Assembly (NCBI GenBank): GCA_029834535.1
Contig: JAQMWT010000025.1
Coordinates: 124,001-188,000, forward strand
Direction of reading: 5' to 3'
Length of the DNA: 64,000 nucleotides
DNA from: Chrysophaeum taylorii
Lineage: Eukaryota > Sar > Pelagophyceae > Pelagomonadales > Pelagomonadaceae
Below, piece after piece: positions 45,417-55,432 of the stretch; the first letter of the stretch is position 1; the number at the start of each line of letters is the position of its first letter. The notes beneath the pieces are model-generated. The model was not told the origin of the DNA, searched no databases, and saw nothing but the letters and a program-made list of their open reading frames with translations. The translations under genes were made by a program, and so were the position numbers.

Positions 45417-45419
45417 GAA

Positions 45420-45780
45420 GGCCAGTAAGTTCACCTAGTCCCAATCTCTAACCCCAGTAAGTTCACCTGGTCCCAGTGGTCCCGTCCCACTGACTCCCAG
45501 TAAGTTCACCTGGTCAGTAAGTTCACCTAGTCCAAATCTCTAACCCCAGAAAGTTCGACGTAAACCCACTCGTGCTCACACCACTCCTTCTTCGAGCTCG
45601 TCGCTCTCGCCTCCGCCAATCTAAGCTGCTTTGATCCGCACACGCCGCTAACCTTTGAGTTTACTCTAAAAACCCCAGTAAGTTCACCTGGTCCCAGTAA
45701 GTTCACCTGGTCACTATATTCACCTAGTCCCAATCTCAAACCCCAGTAAGTTCACCTGGTCCCAGTAAGTTCACCTACAG
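45420..45780. repeat. AGTAAGTTCACCTGGTCCC minisatellite, block 2
   Basis: Same units and the same interspersed phrases as block 1 (43280..43617), again ending directly at the helicase remnant. Confidence 0.85.
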
Positions 45781-46405
45781 TGCGCGCGTAGACGCCGGGA
45801 GGGGGCTTATCGGTATTGCGCAGCACGTGTGGGGTAGGGTGGAGTCGTCGACCAGAAGAGGATATCCTCGGGGTTGCCGATCGACAGAGAGCCACGTAGA
45901 GCTGGACGTGGCAGAAGACGGGCTTGGGCAAGAGGACGCCGACCTCGCGGGGCGTCTGGCCCTGGCTCTTGGTGATCGTTTGGCGTCGGCGGGCCTTAAG
46001 GGATACAGGTTGGAGGAGCCTCGGTGACAACGACACGATCGATCATGTATCTGGTACCGTTGCAGTGGCCGTGCGACGGGTCGAGGTTGCGAAGACTTTA
46101 AGCTCGCGATCAAAGTCAGCATGCCGTTGGTTGTCAGGGAGTTCAAAACTCGACTCTTGAGAGCGAGGCGTCGTCTTCCGACCCAACCTAGTCGGCCGAA
46201 AAGAACTCCGACGCCTCGTCTCCGGGAAAAAAGGCCGCGGTCATGCGCGCGTTGTCAGCATCGACAACATCGTTTCGACGGGGCGTGAGAATGGCGCGCT
46301 GAAAGAGCCGCCGCGGGTCGTGGAAACAGTCTGCGAGGTCGCCGTAGACGGCTTGGAGGATCAATGCCTGCCTGGCTCGCGGGCTTACCTGATCCTTACC
46401 CTAAA
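45781..46405 (-). pseudogene. Helitron helicase remnant, copy B
   Basis: Almost identical to copy A but with one unit instead of the 303-bp duplication. Contains LRNLD, CNGTRYMIDRVVV, the NKSQGQTPREVGV block and VFCHVQLYVALCR. At ~46410 the sequence jumps from ATCGAGGG to GCCCGTCCTCTCTTCGCC, which in copy A lie ~625 bp apart. Copy B has therefore lost (or never had) the PD...DIK ORF. Confidence 0.83.
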
Positions 46406-46635
46406 TCGAGGGCCCGTCCTCTCTTCGCCTGCCCCACGCCTCGGCGATGACCCCGACTAGGTCCCGCGTACTTATCTCCGCCCGTCAGGCACATTCCTCA
46501 TACCCCACAAACCCACCCACATCCTTCATGCTCCCCACACACACCCCCCTCTTAGCAGTCGACATTTAAAGACAGACAGACAGACTTCATGCTCCCCACA
46601 CACACCCCCCTCTTTGCAGTCGACATTTAAAGACA

Positions 46636-46646
46636 GACAGACAAAC
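46636..46646. repeat. 11-bp target site duplication of the SINE, left copy
   Basis: GACAGACAAAC here and at 46934..46944, directly flanking the SINE 46647..46933. Confidence 0.85.
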
Positions 46647-46933
46647 TAACTAACTAACTCCAGACCTCTCCCGAGCATGGGAGCCAGGCCGGACCGACAG
46701 GAGCCAGTCCGGAATCACGGGCCTGTAGACGAGGAGCGCCGAAAGGTCGGTCGGCGGAGAGTGACCATCAAGCTTGTCGCAATGCGACGAGGAGACCGCG
46801 ATGTGACTGACAACCAACTCGCCGATAACCTTCCGTCTTCGCCCCCCGGCCATACCCCGTCCCACTGCGAACGTTCCGGCTGCCAACCGGCCCGCCCGGG
46901 AGGCGAATAGGTGCCAACCTACGCCGGGAGGGC
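46647..46933 (-). mobile_element. SINE, 287 bp, with TTAG tail and 11-bp target duplication
   Basis: Minus-strand copy of the SINE at 12151..12490, truncated at its head (starts at CCTCCCGGCG). Ends in TTAG units. It sits inside the repeat cluster that ends the Helitron-linked block, so it inserted after that block formed. Few differences from the other copy imply a recent insertion. Confidence 0.88.
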
Positions 46934-47149
46934 GACAGACAAACATCTGTCGATTAGTAGTTAGGACTACAGGCGGGCGCCTCCACACTGAAAGTTACTG
47001 TATTTAATGTTGCAAGGGCAGTACCATGGACCGATCTCGACCAACGAGCGATGTGAGACGCTCAGGAGTACTCCCGACCATTGTCCGAAAGTTTAGCGTG
47101 ATCGTGGCATGGTGTGGGTGTAATGTCTAGCAGTACCCGACACTAAAAA

Positions 47150-48475
47150 TTACCAGGCATGAGGAAGGGGAGGATGGCGAGCCGCACTAGGTGTCGAAAT
47201 AAGCATTATGACCGTAGCTCCCGAAGTGTCGGTGGGGTCGCTGCTTTGGGCGGGTCTCAAGTAGCTGGTTGGTTCGTGGCTGGGGCCGCCATTGGCGGCG
47301 ACGATCGTGACCGATCTCGCGCTCGAATTCGGCGTCGCTGTCCTCCTCCTCCTCCTCCTTCTCATCTTCAGCATCAGCATCATCCGGCACGGCAAATGCA
47401 AGATCCTCCAGCGCCTTTTTGCACGCCTCCTTACTGCACCGCTTCCGTTTGAGGTCCCCGCAGATCTCGCAGTACTCGAGTTTGCTGGCGTCGCACGCGG
47501 CGCCGTTGTCAAGGCCGCAGACGCACCCGCCCTTGCAGCGCTGCCACGCCTCAAAGCATGCCGAGAAAAAAAAGCCGCGTCCATCGCGGCCCGCACAGGC
47601 CCCAGCACATCATGACAGTGTTGCACTCGAGGTAGTCGTAGGCCTCGGCCCAGCAGATGAAGTCACACTCGCCGGGCCCCAAACTTCTTCTTGGAGTTCC
47701 CTTTGCTGTTGTCGGCGTAGTCCACGAACTGGGAGGTCTCGTCGAGGTTCAGGACAAGGCGGGGGTCCGATATGGCGCCGTGCTCGTCCATAATCCCCGC
47801 GGCCTCGATCTCGGCGCGAAGTGACTACGTGGATGCATGATGATGAAGTACTCCCACCTCGACCATCTCGTCGCAGTTCACGGCGGCACGCTTCGCCTCG
47901 ATTATTTTGCTTGATCTTCGTGCTGATCCGGTGCGAGTTGCGGGCGAAGAAACCTATGAAGAATTCTTCCACGAGGGCGGATAGCCGCACACAAGTTTGT
48001 AGTTGGCGTTGTTGAACGGGACTTTCTTGCGGCGGCCGCCGCGCCGGTTCTGAAGTCGATGATTGAGGAGTAAAATATGGCGCACTTTGACTCCGACTCT
48101 CCGCAGCTTGGCGCGGCGCGGGCCTTGTTGCTCTCAACATTCCATTTCACAGACGCCTGCTCCTCCTTTGGCGTGAGCAACACCCGGTCCGAGTTGGAGT
48201 GTGCGTCGCGGCTGTTTCATCAAACAAAACACGCTCCTTCAGTCTATCGTCGAGCTGTCGTCTCCAGGTGATGATGAGCTCAATCCAGTCTGGGTGGTCA
48301 GTCATGCACTTCTTGGCCCCTACTCCTTCCTTCTCGCAATACGCTAAGGCCTCCGCGAAGAAAAAAAAACTTTCTGCTGTTGCTGGCGTTTCTTTTCCGC
48401 AGCCGTTTTCTTGTTGAAAACTCGCGTCTAAGGAGCCGTTTTTTCTCGCTGCCGCTTCTCCCGGGCAGTCAGTCA

Positions 48476-48543
<68 letters not shown>

Positions 48544-48550
48544 GTCTGCC

Positions 48551-48619
<69 letters not shown>

Positions 48620-48648
48620 GCCTGTCTGTCTGTCTGTCTGTCTGTCTT

Positions 48649-48702
<54 letters not shown>

Positions 48703-48866
48703 ATAGGGGCCCGCCCAGGTTCCTTCCGTGCCTTGGGGCGCTTGCTTAGACCCACCATCGGCTTGGCTCTGGTGGCCTTCCTAGCTGCGGAAGCTGAGTT
48801 TCGAAAGAGCGGGTAATTTTTGTAGTGTCGGGTGATTTTTAGTGTCGACCCGCCTGTATAAGGCAT
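47150..48866 (-). pseudogene. DDE-type transposase remnant, copy 2, with internal (TDRQ)n expansion
   Basis: Minus strand, several frames. N-terminal basic segment ([20 protein letters not shown]) then a (CAGA)n run, then [20 protein letters not shown] and [19 protein letters not shown] (~48330..48270). KWNVESNKARAAP, an EEFFIGFFARN segment (~47965), VLNLDETSQFVDYADNSKG (~47745..47690; NLDET is a DDE-type catalytic context) and YLECNTVMMCWGLCG follow. The Cys-rich end runs RCKGGCVCG...YCEICGDLKRKRCSKEAC (~47540..47420) and finishes in an acidic tail. Copy 1 is at 36180..37330. Frameshifts and stops prevent function. Confidence 0.6.
48472..48701. repeat. (TCTG)n / (CAGA)n tetranucleotide array
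   Basis: About 57 tandem units with a few CCTG, TCTA and TTTG variants, lying within the open frame of transposase copy 2. Being a four-base unit it is read as a repeating TDRQ-type peptide whatever the frame and introduces no stop. Confidence 0.97.
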
Positions 48867-48869
48867 GTG

Positions 48870-49548
48870 TTAAACCAACCGGTTTAAACATCTTCTCGCA
48901 TCGGAGTTGACACAGAAATGCTCATAGAAGAAGAAAAGAGTGCAGGACGTCAGTTTGCGGTTAGGGAGCATTTTCTATGCCACGCGCTCGCTGGCTCCTG
49001 TTAGATTTGCACACGCCGGTGGCTGTTACGGTGACCATGTTCAATGGCGGACGGTACAGGAGTTTGGGGAATGACTACGTGATCACAACGCAACGGACGG
49101 CACAGGAGTTTGGGGAGTGACTACGTGATCACAACGCAACGGACGGCACGTTCGAATGGAAACGGGCGGCACGCGGCTGCACGCACTCAAGCACGGTTAA
49201 ATACTTCAAGTCGGCTCATTGGGCTGAGCGGGCGCCACTGTCATCGACGTCCAGATATGGAAGCAGGAGAAAATGACTTCCACTGCCTCCGACTGGGCCG
49301 TCCATGGCGCTGCGCAGTTCCCCCTTATCGCCCTCCGACTTGATTGCCTCGCCGTCCTGTCCGCCAACGTCGAGCGCTGCTGCTGCAAAAGGCTCACAGG
49401 GTCGTCCATACCAAGTCCCGACACTGCCTCCACAACAAGAACGTTCATATCATCACCTACATCAACCTTCGCCTCCTCATCCAATGGGCGCTAGCGAGCT
49501 GACGTGGCGGTTCAAAACCTTAACCTTTTGTGTCAGTTTCTTACCGGA
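48870..49548. other. No confident gene; 45-bp tandem repeat
   Basis: A segment with AGGAGTTTGGGGA.TGACTAC and GTGATCACAACGCAACGGAC is duplicated in tandem at ~49050..49145. Open frames on both strands at 49206..49552 show no motif. Confidence 0.4.
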
Positions 49549-50082
49549 TTAAAACTCATAACGTACATCGTGGCTGTCGTCCTCGGTCAACCGGGGGACA
49601 AGAACGACTGAGAGGTGCGCGGTAGATTTTTTGTACTGGGGATGCATTATCACCGCGTGGAACTGGAGCTGCCCCGGCGTGTTTTTTTTTTTTTTGCAGA
49701 CTCTCGTCGTTCGACGCGTTGCATCGAAATCGGTTCGGAAGAGGTCGGTGGCGATGATACGATCGTTACGGGTTTGAAGCCTGCTGAGATTATGAGTCGT
49801 ACGACGGCGTGCTGTGAGGTCGGGCAGCACCGCTGCCGTTCGCCTGGTGACGTGTTTGTTCGTGGCCAGTACGCATCGTTCTTGGTCGCGTCCGCGCGCA
49901 TCGCTAATCGCCGGCCCGTTGACCTCGTGGCCTTGTAGTGGTTTTCTCAGATACCCGCCCCTCCTGGCCGGACCGGGGGCCTCAACAACCCTTCCTCCCA
50001 ACCCGAACCGAACCGCGGGTGAAACCACCACACGCCCGATCTCAGCGTAATACCTCACGCCATCTCGAAAAAAATCGGACAA
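49549..50082 (-). CDS. Hypothetical ORF
   Basis: A 177-codon minus-strand frame, basic and Arg/Thr-rich, first codon TTG-like rather than a clear ATG. No domain or signal recognised. It may be a chance frame in GC-rich DNA. Confidence 0.2.
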   Translation of the reverse strand: MSDFFRDGVRYYAEIGRVVVSPAVRFGLGGRVVEAPGPARRGGYLRKPLQGHEVNGPAISDARGRDQERCVLATNKHVTRRTAAVLPDLTARRRTTHNLSRLQTRNDRIIATDLFRTDFDATRRTTRVCKKKKNTPGQLQFHAVIMHPQYKKSTAHLSVVLVPRLTEDDSHDVRYEF

Positions 50083-50243
50083 TCAAAAAAGAGGGTAATA
50101 GCAAGAAGACAGCAAGAAAGCAACACAAACACCTGGTACATTGCGTTCAGTGGAAGCGCAGGTGAGGGTGTCAAGATGACAGACACCCCCCCCATAATTG
50201 CAAGGTCAGTACCAGGGCAACAAACAACCAGGGTAAGTCATGT

Positions 50244-50267
50244 GGCAGGCAGGCAGGCAGGCAGGCA
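50244..50267. repeat. (GGCA)n microsatellite
   Basis: Six tandem GGCA units. Not linked to any gene seen. Confidence 0.85.
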
Positions 50268-50496
50268 AGTGGGGGAATGGGCGTTACTGCCACAGCCTTG
50301 TTGGGACGAGGTGGTCTGTTCGCGTTCGACCGGCGGAAATTGCTCGATGGAGGACTTTCGACCTCCAACAGAAGTTGTCTTCCGGGCGTGACCATTTGAG
50401 CTCGCTCGTATGCTTGGAGCGAGGTCTCGCGGGTGACTCCACAATACTGTATCGACACAAATTTAAATAGTAAGAAAGCTGGACGTCTTGCGAGTT

Positions 50497-50878
50497 ATGA
50501 AAGGCTTCCTCGTTGCGCTCGTGTGGCTTGCTTTGGGCGCCCCTGCCCGCAGACTCTTCCCATGCGGCTCGAAGGTAGAAGCGGCTTGTCCAGAAGCTGG
50601 ACACATCGCCCTTTGTTTTAATGAAAGCATCGCGGCTCGGCAGCACATTTTTTTATGCGTCTCGCAGGCATTTTATTGGTGTCGGTCTGAGCGCCAACGA
50701 TGGCTGCGAAGGCACAGAAGGCGACGCGCAGGAACACCGAGCGCAGCTGGTCCCGGTCGTGGTCCTTGCCACTTGCCACCCTTCCGAGCCCCCACGACCG
50801 TCTTACGTAAGATATATGGCGACCGGCAAGTTGGTGGTGGTGGTGGTGGTGGTGGTGGTAAGAGCGAAAATGAGGTCA

Positions 50879-50922
<44 letters not shown>

Positions 50923-50960
50923 GTACTACTACTAGTACTACTACTACTGAAAGTTTTTGC
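50497..50960 (+). CDS. Possible secreted or membrane protein, incomplete model
   Basis: ATG at 50497 begins a textbook signal peptide (MKGFLVALVWLALGAPARRL), followed by a Cys-bearing segment (CPEAGHIALCFNES). After ~45 more codons a neighbouring frame (GLSANDGCEGTEGD...VVVLATC) looks more plausible, so an intron or frameshift lies near 50650..50670, where a T-run followed by CTCGCAG could be an acceptor. A short transmembrane frame at 51018 (MFLGGLVLIVGFFIIWAVV) might be a last exon or a separate gene. No family recognised. (GGT)n and (CTA)n runs fall in its 3' part. Confidence 0.3.
50831..50948. repeat. (GGT)n and (CTA)n microsatellites
   Basis: GGT units at 50831..50859 and CTA units at 50880..50948 with two TAG interruptions. 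They generate spurious poly-Val, poly-Tyr and poly-Ser frames. Confidence 0.9.
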
Positions 50961-51178
50961 CCGGTAATGATGTAGCAAAACCTGGAAGGAAGAAGAATTC
51001 ATTCCTGCAAGGTAGCGATGTTTCTTGGCGGTTTGGTTTTAATCGTCGGATTCTTTATTATTTGGGCCGTTGTTTCAAAACCGCGGCAGAGCCGTGCACG
51101 CGGATCCGCACAGATATTTTTTAAGCAACAACAACAACAACAAGAAGAGGCCGAAAGTCATGACATAAAAAAAAAAAT

Positions 51179-51949
51179 TCAGCGGTGCAGGAGGTCCTCC
51201 ATGTCGTCGCGATTTTTCTGGTAGGGGTTGTAGTTGAGTTTAGGTCCGTCGATGTCGACGTGAAGATGGGCGTAAACCTTGGTCATGACGTCCGGGTCGG
51301 CGAAGATGCTTTCGGTAGTCACGAACAACCAAGATTCCGGGTAAAACCTGGAGTTGTCGCGCTGAAGACCGTACCAGGCTTCGAGCCATTCCTTATAGTG
51401 CTCGAAGGGAAATTCATTCTCTTTTTTAGCGAGTTCTTCGTCGGCGACGGTCCGGTCGCAATCCTTGCCGTAACACTTGGTGATGCTGGCCTTTCTCGAG
51501 CTCACGTATTGTCCGTACCGATCTTCTCGCTCCAAGACGATCTTGCGGACGTGAGGCGACTCGACGAGACAACGGTACTCGTCAGCTTTGAGGTGAAACG
51601 AGAAGAACTTGAAACCTTCGGCGCGCTTGTTGGTACGATGGAAGATGTAGTGCATGAAGTCGCTCCGGTTTTGCTCGCGTCGTTCCACGGACCATCCCTG
51701 GCGCACCGTTGGGGGCGGGACGTTGCGCGGATGAAAGGCCTCCGAAAGCGCGGAGACGTCAGGATGGCTGGATATGGTTATCTGCAAAGTTGAGCTCGCT
51801 GACCTCGCGCTGCTTATTATCACAAATTTCGTCTTGTTGTCGTCGGGCGGGCAATACGGCTCGACGGGGAAGGGCTTGTTCTTCCGGAACTCTGGCGTCT
51901 GCTCGTAGAACAAAGCCGTCGCCGCGCTCGCCACCAAAATCAATTTCAT
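51179..51949 (-). CDS. Sulfotransferase (PAPS-dependent type)
   Basis: Intact, 256 residues, ATG at 51949. An N-terminal signal peptide (MKLILVASAATALF) points to the secretory path. The 5'-phosphosulfate binding loop is FVIISSARSASSTL (~residues 42-55), as in carbohydrate and LPS-type sulfotransferases (P-x-x-R-S-G-S-T-pattern relatives). LEREDRYGQYVSSRKA (~139-154) fits the 3'-phosphate site (R..S). The family transfers sulfate from PAPS to sugars or lipids, usually in the Golgi. The substrate is unknown. It is unrelated in fold to the arylsulfotransferase-like gene at the window's start. Upstream is a GAA/TTC repeat. Confidence 0.85.
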   Translation of the reverse strand: MKLILVASAATALFYEQTPEFRKNKPFPVEPYCPPDDNKTKFVIISSARSASSTLQITISSHPDVSALSEAFHPRNVPPPTVRQGWSVERREQNRSDFMHYIFHRTNKRAEGFKFFSFHLKADEYRCLVESPHVRKIVLEREDRYGQYVSSRKASITKCYGKDCDRTVADEELAKKENEFPFEHYKEWLEAWYGLQRDNSRFYPESWLFVTTESIFADPDVMTKVYAHLHVDIDGPKLNYNPYQKNRDDMEDLLHR

Positions 51950-51975
51950 CTTTTTCTCGCCACGTGGTCTGCACT

Positions 51976-52365
51976 CTAATTTTCCCTATACGCCCTAAAG
52001 ATCCTCCTCCAAATCTTCAACAAGATACTTTTTTTTGGACCTTTTTGACGACAACTTCGCGCCAACCAGCCGTCGCATGGCGAATCTTCCTCTTCTTCTT
52101 CTTCTTCTTCTTCTTCTTCTCGAGCACACGGCTTGCCGCCTAAATCCTCGAAAGTCGTCGCCGAGTTTGGCGAGGCGTCCTCCATCAACTCGATCGATTC
52201 GATCGCGCGTTCTATAGAGCCATCGTCGTCGTTCGACCGATCTCTTCGCGTCGCTGGCACTCGACCGCAAAACAAGCCACTCGTGGCGGCGCGGTCGCGG
52301 TCCCTTCGGCACGAGACGACGCTCTTCGAGGTGCTACACTCGGGTTCCGTCGCGCGCCATTTCAA
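51976..52365 (-). CDS. Hypothetical acidic/basic ORF with Glu repeat
   Basis: 129 codons, ATG at 52365, 26 bp upstream of the sulfotransferase start and in the same direction. It contains a poly-Glu run from a (GAA)n repeat (~52090..52125) and a basic C-terminus. An upstream region (52370..53030) has open frames with Arg-rich, coiled-coil-like character, so this might be the last exon of a larger gene. Could equally be 5' flank of the sulfotransferase. Confidence 0.25.
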   Translation of the reverse strand: MKWRATEPECSTSKSVVSCRRDRDRAATSGLFCGRVPATRRDRSNDDDGSIERAIESIELMEDASPNSATTFEDLGGKPCAREEEEEEEEEEEDSPCDGWLARSCRQKGPKKSILLKIWRRIFRAYREN

Positions 52366-53302
52366 GGCAAGGCCCCCCCGAGCTGCGACGTCCGTCTGGT
52401 CGACCTCCGAGAGGTCGTCGCCAACCTCGTCGCGCGTGGACTACCCCCCCCTCCGACGCGCTGCCCCCGGAGCGCGTCGAGCGTATTCGTGTCGACGGAG
52501 AATCCGAGCGCTCCTAATCAACTTGAGCCGTAGGATTCGTCGGCTCGCCGAACCGATCGGCCCTCGGCCCCCGACGCGACTGCTTAACGACGTTCGTGCC
52601 GAGGTTTCCGTCTCGCGAAAGACGCCCATCTCGGAGCGCAGCGTTCGGACGGAGGTCCGCGTCGCTTGCCGGCGATCGCCAACCGAGGACTTGAATTTGC
52701 GAACGCAACCCGAGCACTTTCGTACGCAGCGGCCTAAGCTTCTTCGAGTATCTTACCGCCCGCGTCGTCCGTCCTTCTCGCGAGGGCCCACCGCGGCAGC
52801 CGCGACTTTGCTTCGCCTCCTAGTTGTTGACGGCGGCGGCGGTAACTCGACGGTCGTTCCGAGCTTTTCGCGGTACTTCCGGAAGGGTCTCGAGACGCCC
52901 TGCCCTCGGGCGCGGAAAACTCCGTCGAGAGCCTCGGGTCCGGTCGCGCTCGACGGACTGCTGAGAGCAGGCTGTTGATGATATAGTCCTTTGGTCCTGC
53001 TTCCGAATTAACGGCCTGCCTGGGCACTTTTTGGTCGTTGAAGCGGGCGCCCTGTGTTTGTTTCTCCGCGCTCTGCCGGCCGAGGCCTAGGTCGACGGAA
53101 GGTTATCGACAACGTATTTTTCGACGATCACGGTATCCGTCCCGTCCCGGGGTCTTCTGAAGAACAGTCCCAGCGCCCCAGGTCGAGCGGCTTCGCAACG
53201 ACGAAAGGGATGATGAAGCGTCCAGACGTCTGTCTCTCTCTCAGAGCGGGGCTAGGGTTTCAACTGTTATATAACCTAGGCCTAGGTTGTTGGAAGCAGC
53301 AT

Positions 53303-53941
53303 ATGGCTAGTTACCAGCACACGACGGGCTCCAAGGCGTCAAAGTTCTGCGAGACGAGCGTCCAGGAAGCGTTGAGCGAGGAGGTGGACAAGCGCATGAA
53401 CCGCGCTCTTGATGAACTCAAAGACAAGTACGCATCGGGGAATGCGTCGCGGGAAAGGTCCGTTCGCGGGCCAACCGGACCAGCTTATCAAGCCCAAGCC
53501 GCCGTCCCGGACGAGGTGGCAGTGCTGCGCGAGAAACGGCTCCGCGAGCTCAAGGCGTCATATGCCGAGCGTCGGGAAAATATTTTCAACGGTCACGGCC
53601 GCCTAGAGGAAATCGTCCAGGACGAGTTTTTGGCCAACGTCCTAAAATCGAAGCGCGTTCTTTGTTTGTTTTACCACGACGATTTCCCAGATTCACGGAT
53701 AATGGAACATCATCTCCGCACCCTCGCGCCAGCTCATTTAGAAACTCGATTCCTTCGGATCAACGCTGCCAAGACGCCCTTTTTCGTGACCAAACTTCAG
53801 ATCAGAGTCGTGCCGACGCTCGTCTTCTTTAGAGATGGCGTTGCGACGGCGAGACTCGTCGGCTTCGACGGCCTCTCCGACGAGTCCCGCGAATTTCCGA
53901 CGGCTAAACTCGCCTCCTGGCTCCTTCGCGCCGGCGCAATA

Positions 53942-53979
<38 letters not shown>

Positions 53980-53995
53980 TGATGATGATGATTAG
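53303..53995 (+). CDS. TXNDC9 / phosducin-like thioredoxin-fold protein
   Basis: 230 residues from ATG 53303 to TAG 53993..53995. An N-terminal helix (SVQEALSEEVDKRMNRALDELKDKY) is followed by LREKRLRELKASYAERRENI. The thioredoxin-fold domain comes at ~residues 112-215: EFLANVLKSKRVLCLFYHDD, then HHLRTLAPAHLETRFLRINA, KTPFFVTKLQIRVVPTLVFF with the cis-proline, and GFDGLSDESREF. There is no CxxC, as usual for this family, whose members act with the CCT chaperonin in tubulin and actin folding. The C-terminus is a run of ~17 Asp from a (GAC/GAT)n repeat. The frame is open upstream of 53303, but the conserved family start fits this ATG best. Confidence 0.88.
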
Positions 53996-54221
53996 GGGCT
54001 CTTAGTTACTGTACTAGACACTTGGTGTCGTCGCGATGGTATATACCAAGGTGGTGCCGTTTTTTCGGGCGCTGTCTCCGACGGTCGCGCTCAAAGTCAA
54101 AAGCCTTCGATTAACAACCATTTTTAGTTGCCCGCCCGCCGCCCACGCTCCTACTACTTATTCTCCAGGCGCACGAGTGAATGGATACAGTGCGGTACTA
54201 ATAAGCTCCGTTCATTTCCGC

Positions 54222-54257
54222 AGCAGCAGCAGCAGCAGCAGCAGCTGCAGCAGCTGC
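54222..54257. repeat. (CAG)n microsatellite
   Basis: About eleven CAG units with CTG interruptions, just before minisatellite block 3. Confidence 0.85.
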
Positions 54258-54284
54258 ACCAATTAGATAATAACAAGTGCAGGC

Positions 54285-54440
54285 CAGTAACTTGTTCACC
54301 TAGTCCCAATCTCTAACCCCACTAACTTCACCTGCGCCCAGTAATAATAAGTTCACCTGTTCGAAACCTGGTCACTAAGTTCACTTAGTCCCAGTCTCGA
54401 ACCCCACTAAGTTCACCTGGTCCCACTAAGTTCACCTACA
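54285..54440. repeat. AGTAAGTTCACCTGGTCCC minisatellite, block 3
   Basis: Degenerate units (CACTAAGTTCACCTGGTCCC and variants), preceded by ACAAGTGCAGGCCAGTAA as in block 1. Confidence 0.8.
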
Positions 54441-54805
54441 GTGCGCGCGTAGACGCCGGGAGGGGACTTGTCGGTATTGCGCAGCACTTGTGGGGTAGGG
54501 TGGTGTCGTCGTCGACCCAGAAGAGGATATCCTCGGGGTTGCCGACTCGACAGAGAGCCACGTAGAGCTGGACGTGGCAGAAGACGGGCTTGGGCAAGAG
54601 GACGCCGACCTCGCGGGGCGTCTGGCCCTGGCTCTTGTTGATCGTTTGGCGTCGGCGGGGCTTACGGGATACTGGTTCGAGGAGCCTCGGCGACACGATA
54701 CGACACGACACGACACGACACGACTAGACACGATAGATGATGTATCGGGTGCCGTTGTAGTGGCCGTGCGACGGGTCGAGGTTGCGAAGACTTTAAGCTC
54801 GCGAT
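54441..54805 (-). pseudogene. Helitron helicase remnant, copy C
   Basis: Contains the NKSQGQTPREVGVLLPKP and FCHVQLYVALCR block (~54640..54545) and, upstream, the ATCATGTATC-type sequence of copies A and B with changes. An (ACGAC)n run (54693..54730) interrupts it. Shorter and more diverged than A and B. Confidence 0.75.
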
Positions 54806-55430
54806 TTCCGTACTGCGGGTGAAAATATCGCTAAGATTGTCAAGACGGGGACATGCTGGAGGGCTATAATTTTGTTGCGGTGATAGTGGGCCACGGTGGT
54901 GCGGTTATTGACATACATAGGAACGTTCAGCAGTAGCAGTAGCCAGCGGTGGAGCGGCGATCATCGGGGTTCTCGGCCCAGCTGGAGACGGAATAATCAC
55001 AGAGACGAAAGGTAGAATGGCGACCTAGAACAAGGGCAAGATCTTGACTACCATGGAGGTAGCGGAGCGTCGTGTCATAACAGAAATAAACAAGACGCAA
55101 CCGACAATAAAAAAAAGGTGATCGGAGGAACCGTGTGCAGGACAGTCAGCCGCAGAAAGACGAAGACCGTTTGGAGCGGGTGTCAATTCGGGTTTACGTG
55201 CTCGATCACGCGCGAGGCGAAGACCAACGGAAGTGTGAAGGCTTTGGGGGAAAAAAAAAAAACGCAAAAGGAAAGCTTGGGGTAATGGCCAATGCAAGAA
55301 CGGGGGTGCGCCACAAGAAGATCATCAACGACGAGAACAAGGCACGACAGTAGACTTAAGCATGAGTTTGTAGCTGCAAGTGTGTGTCGCCAGATCCGCG
55401 GAGAAAGCTACAATCATTGACAAGGAAGCG
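54806..55430. other. No recognisable gene
   Basis: Short frames only. An A-run lies at ~55251..55262. Confidence 0.35.
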
Positions 55431-55432
55431 TT

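Noticed and set aside
43280-45780. CRISPR-like array from AGTAAGTTCACC units
   Set aside because: Units are imperfect, spacing is irregular, spacers repeat, and the context is eukaryotic.
50621-50923. Poly-Val/poly-Tyr ORF
   Set aside because: GGT and CTA microsatellites read through; no stable coding signal after ~50800.
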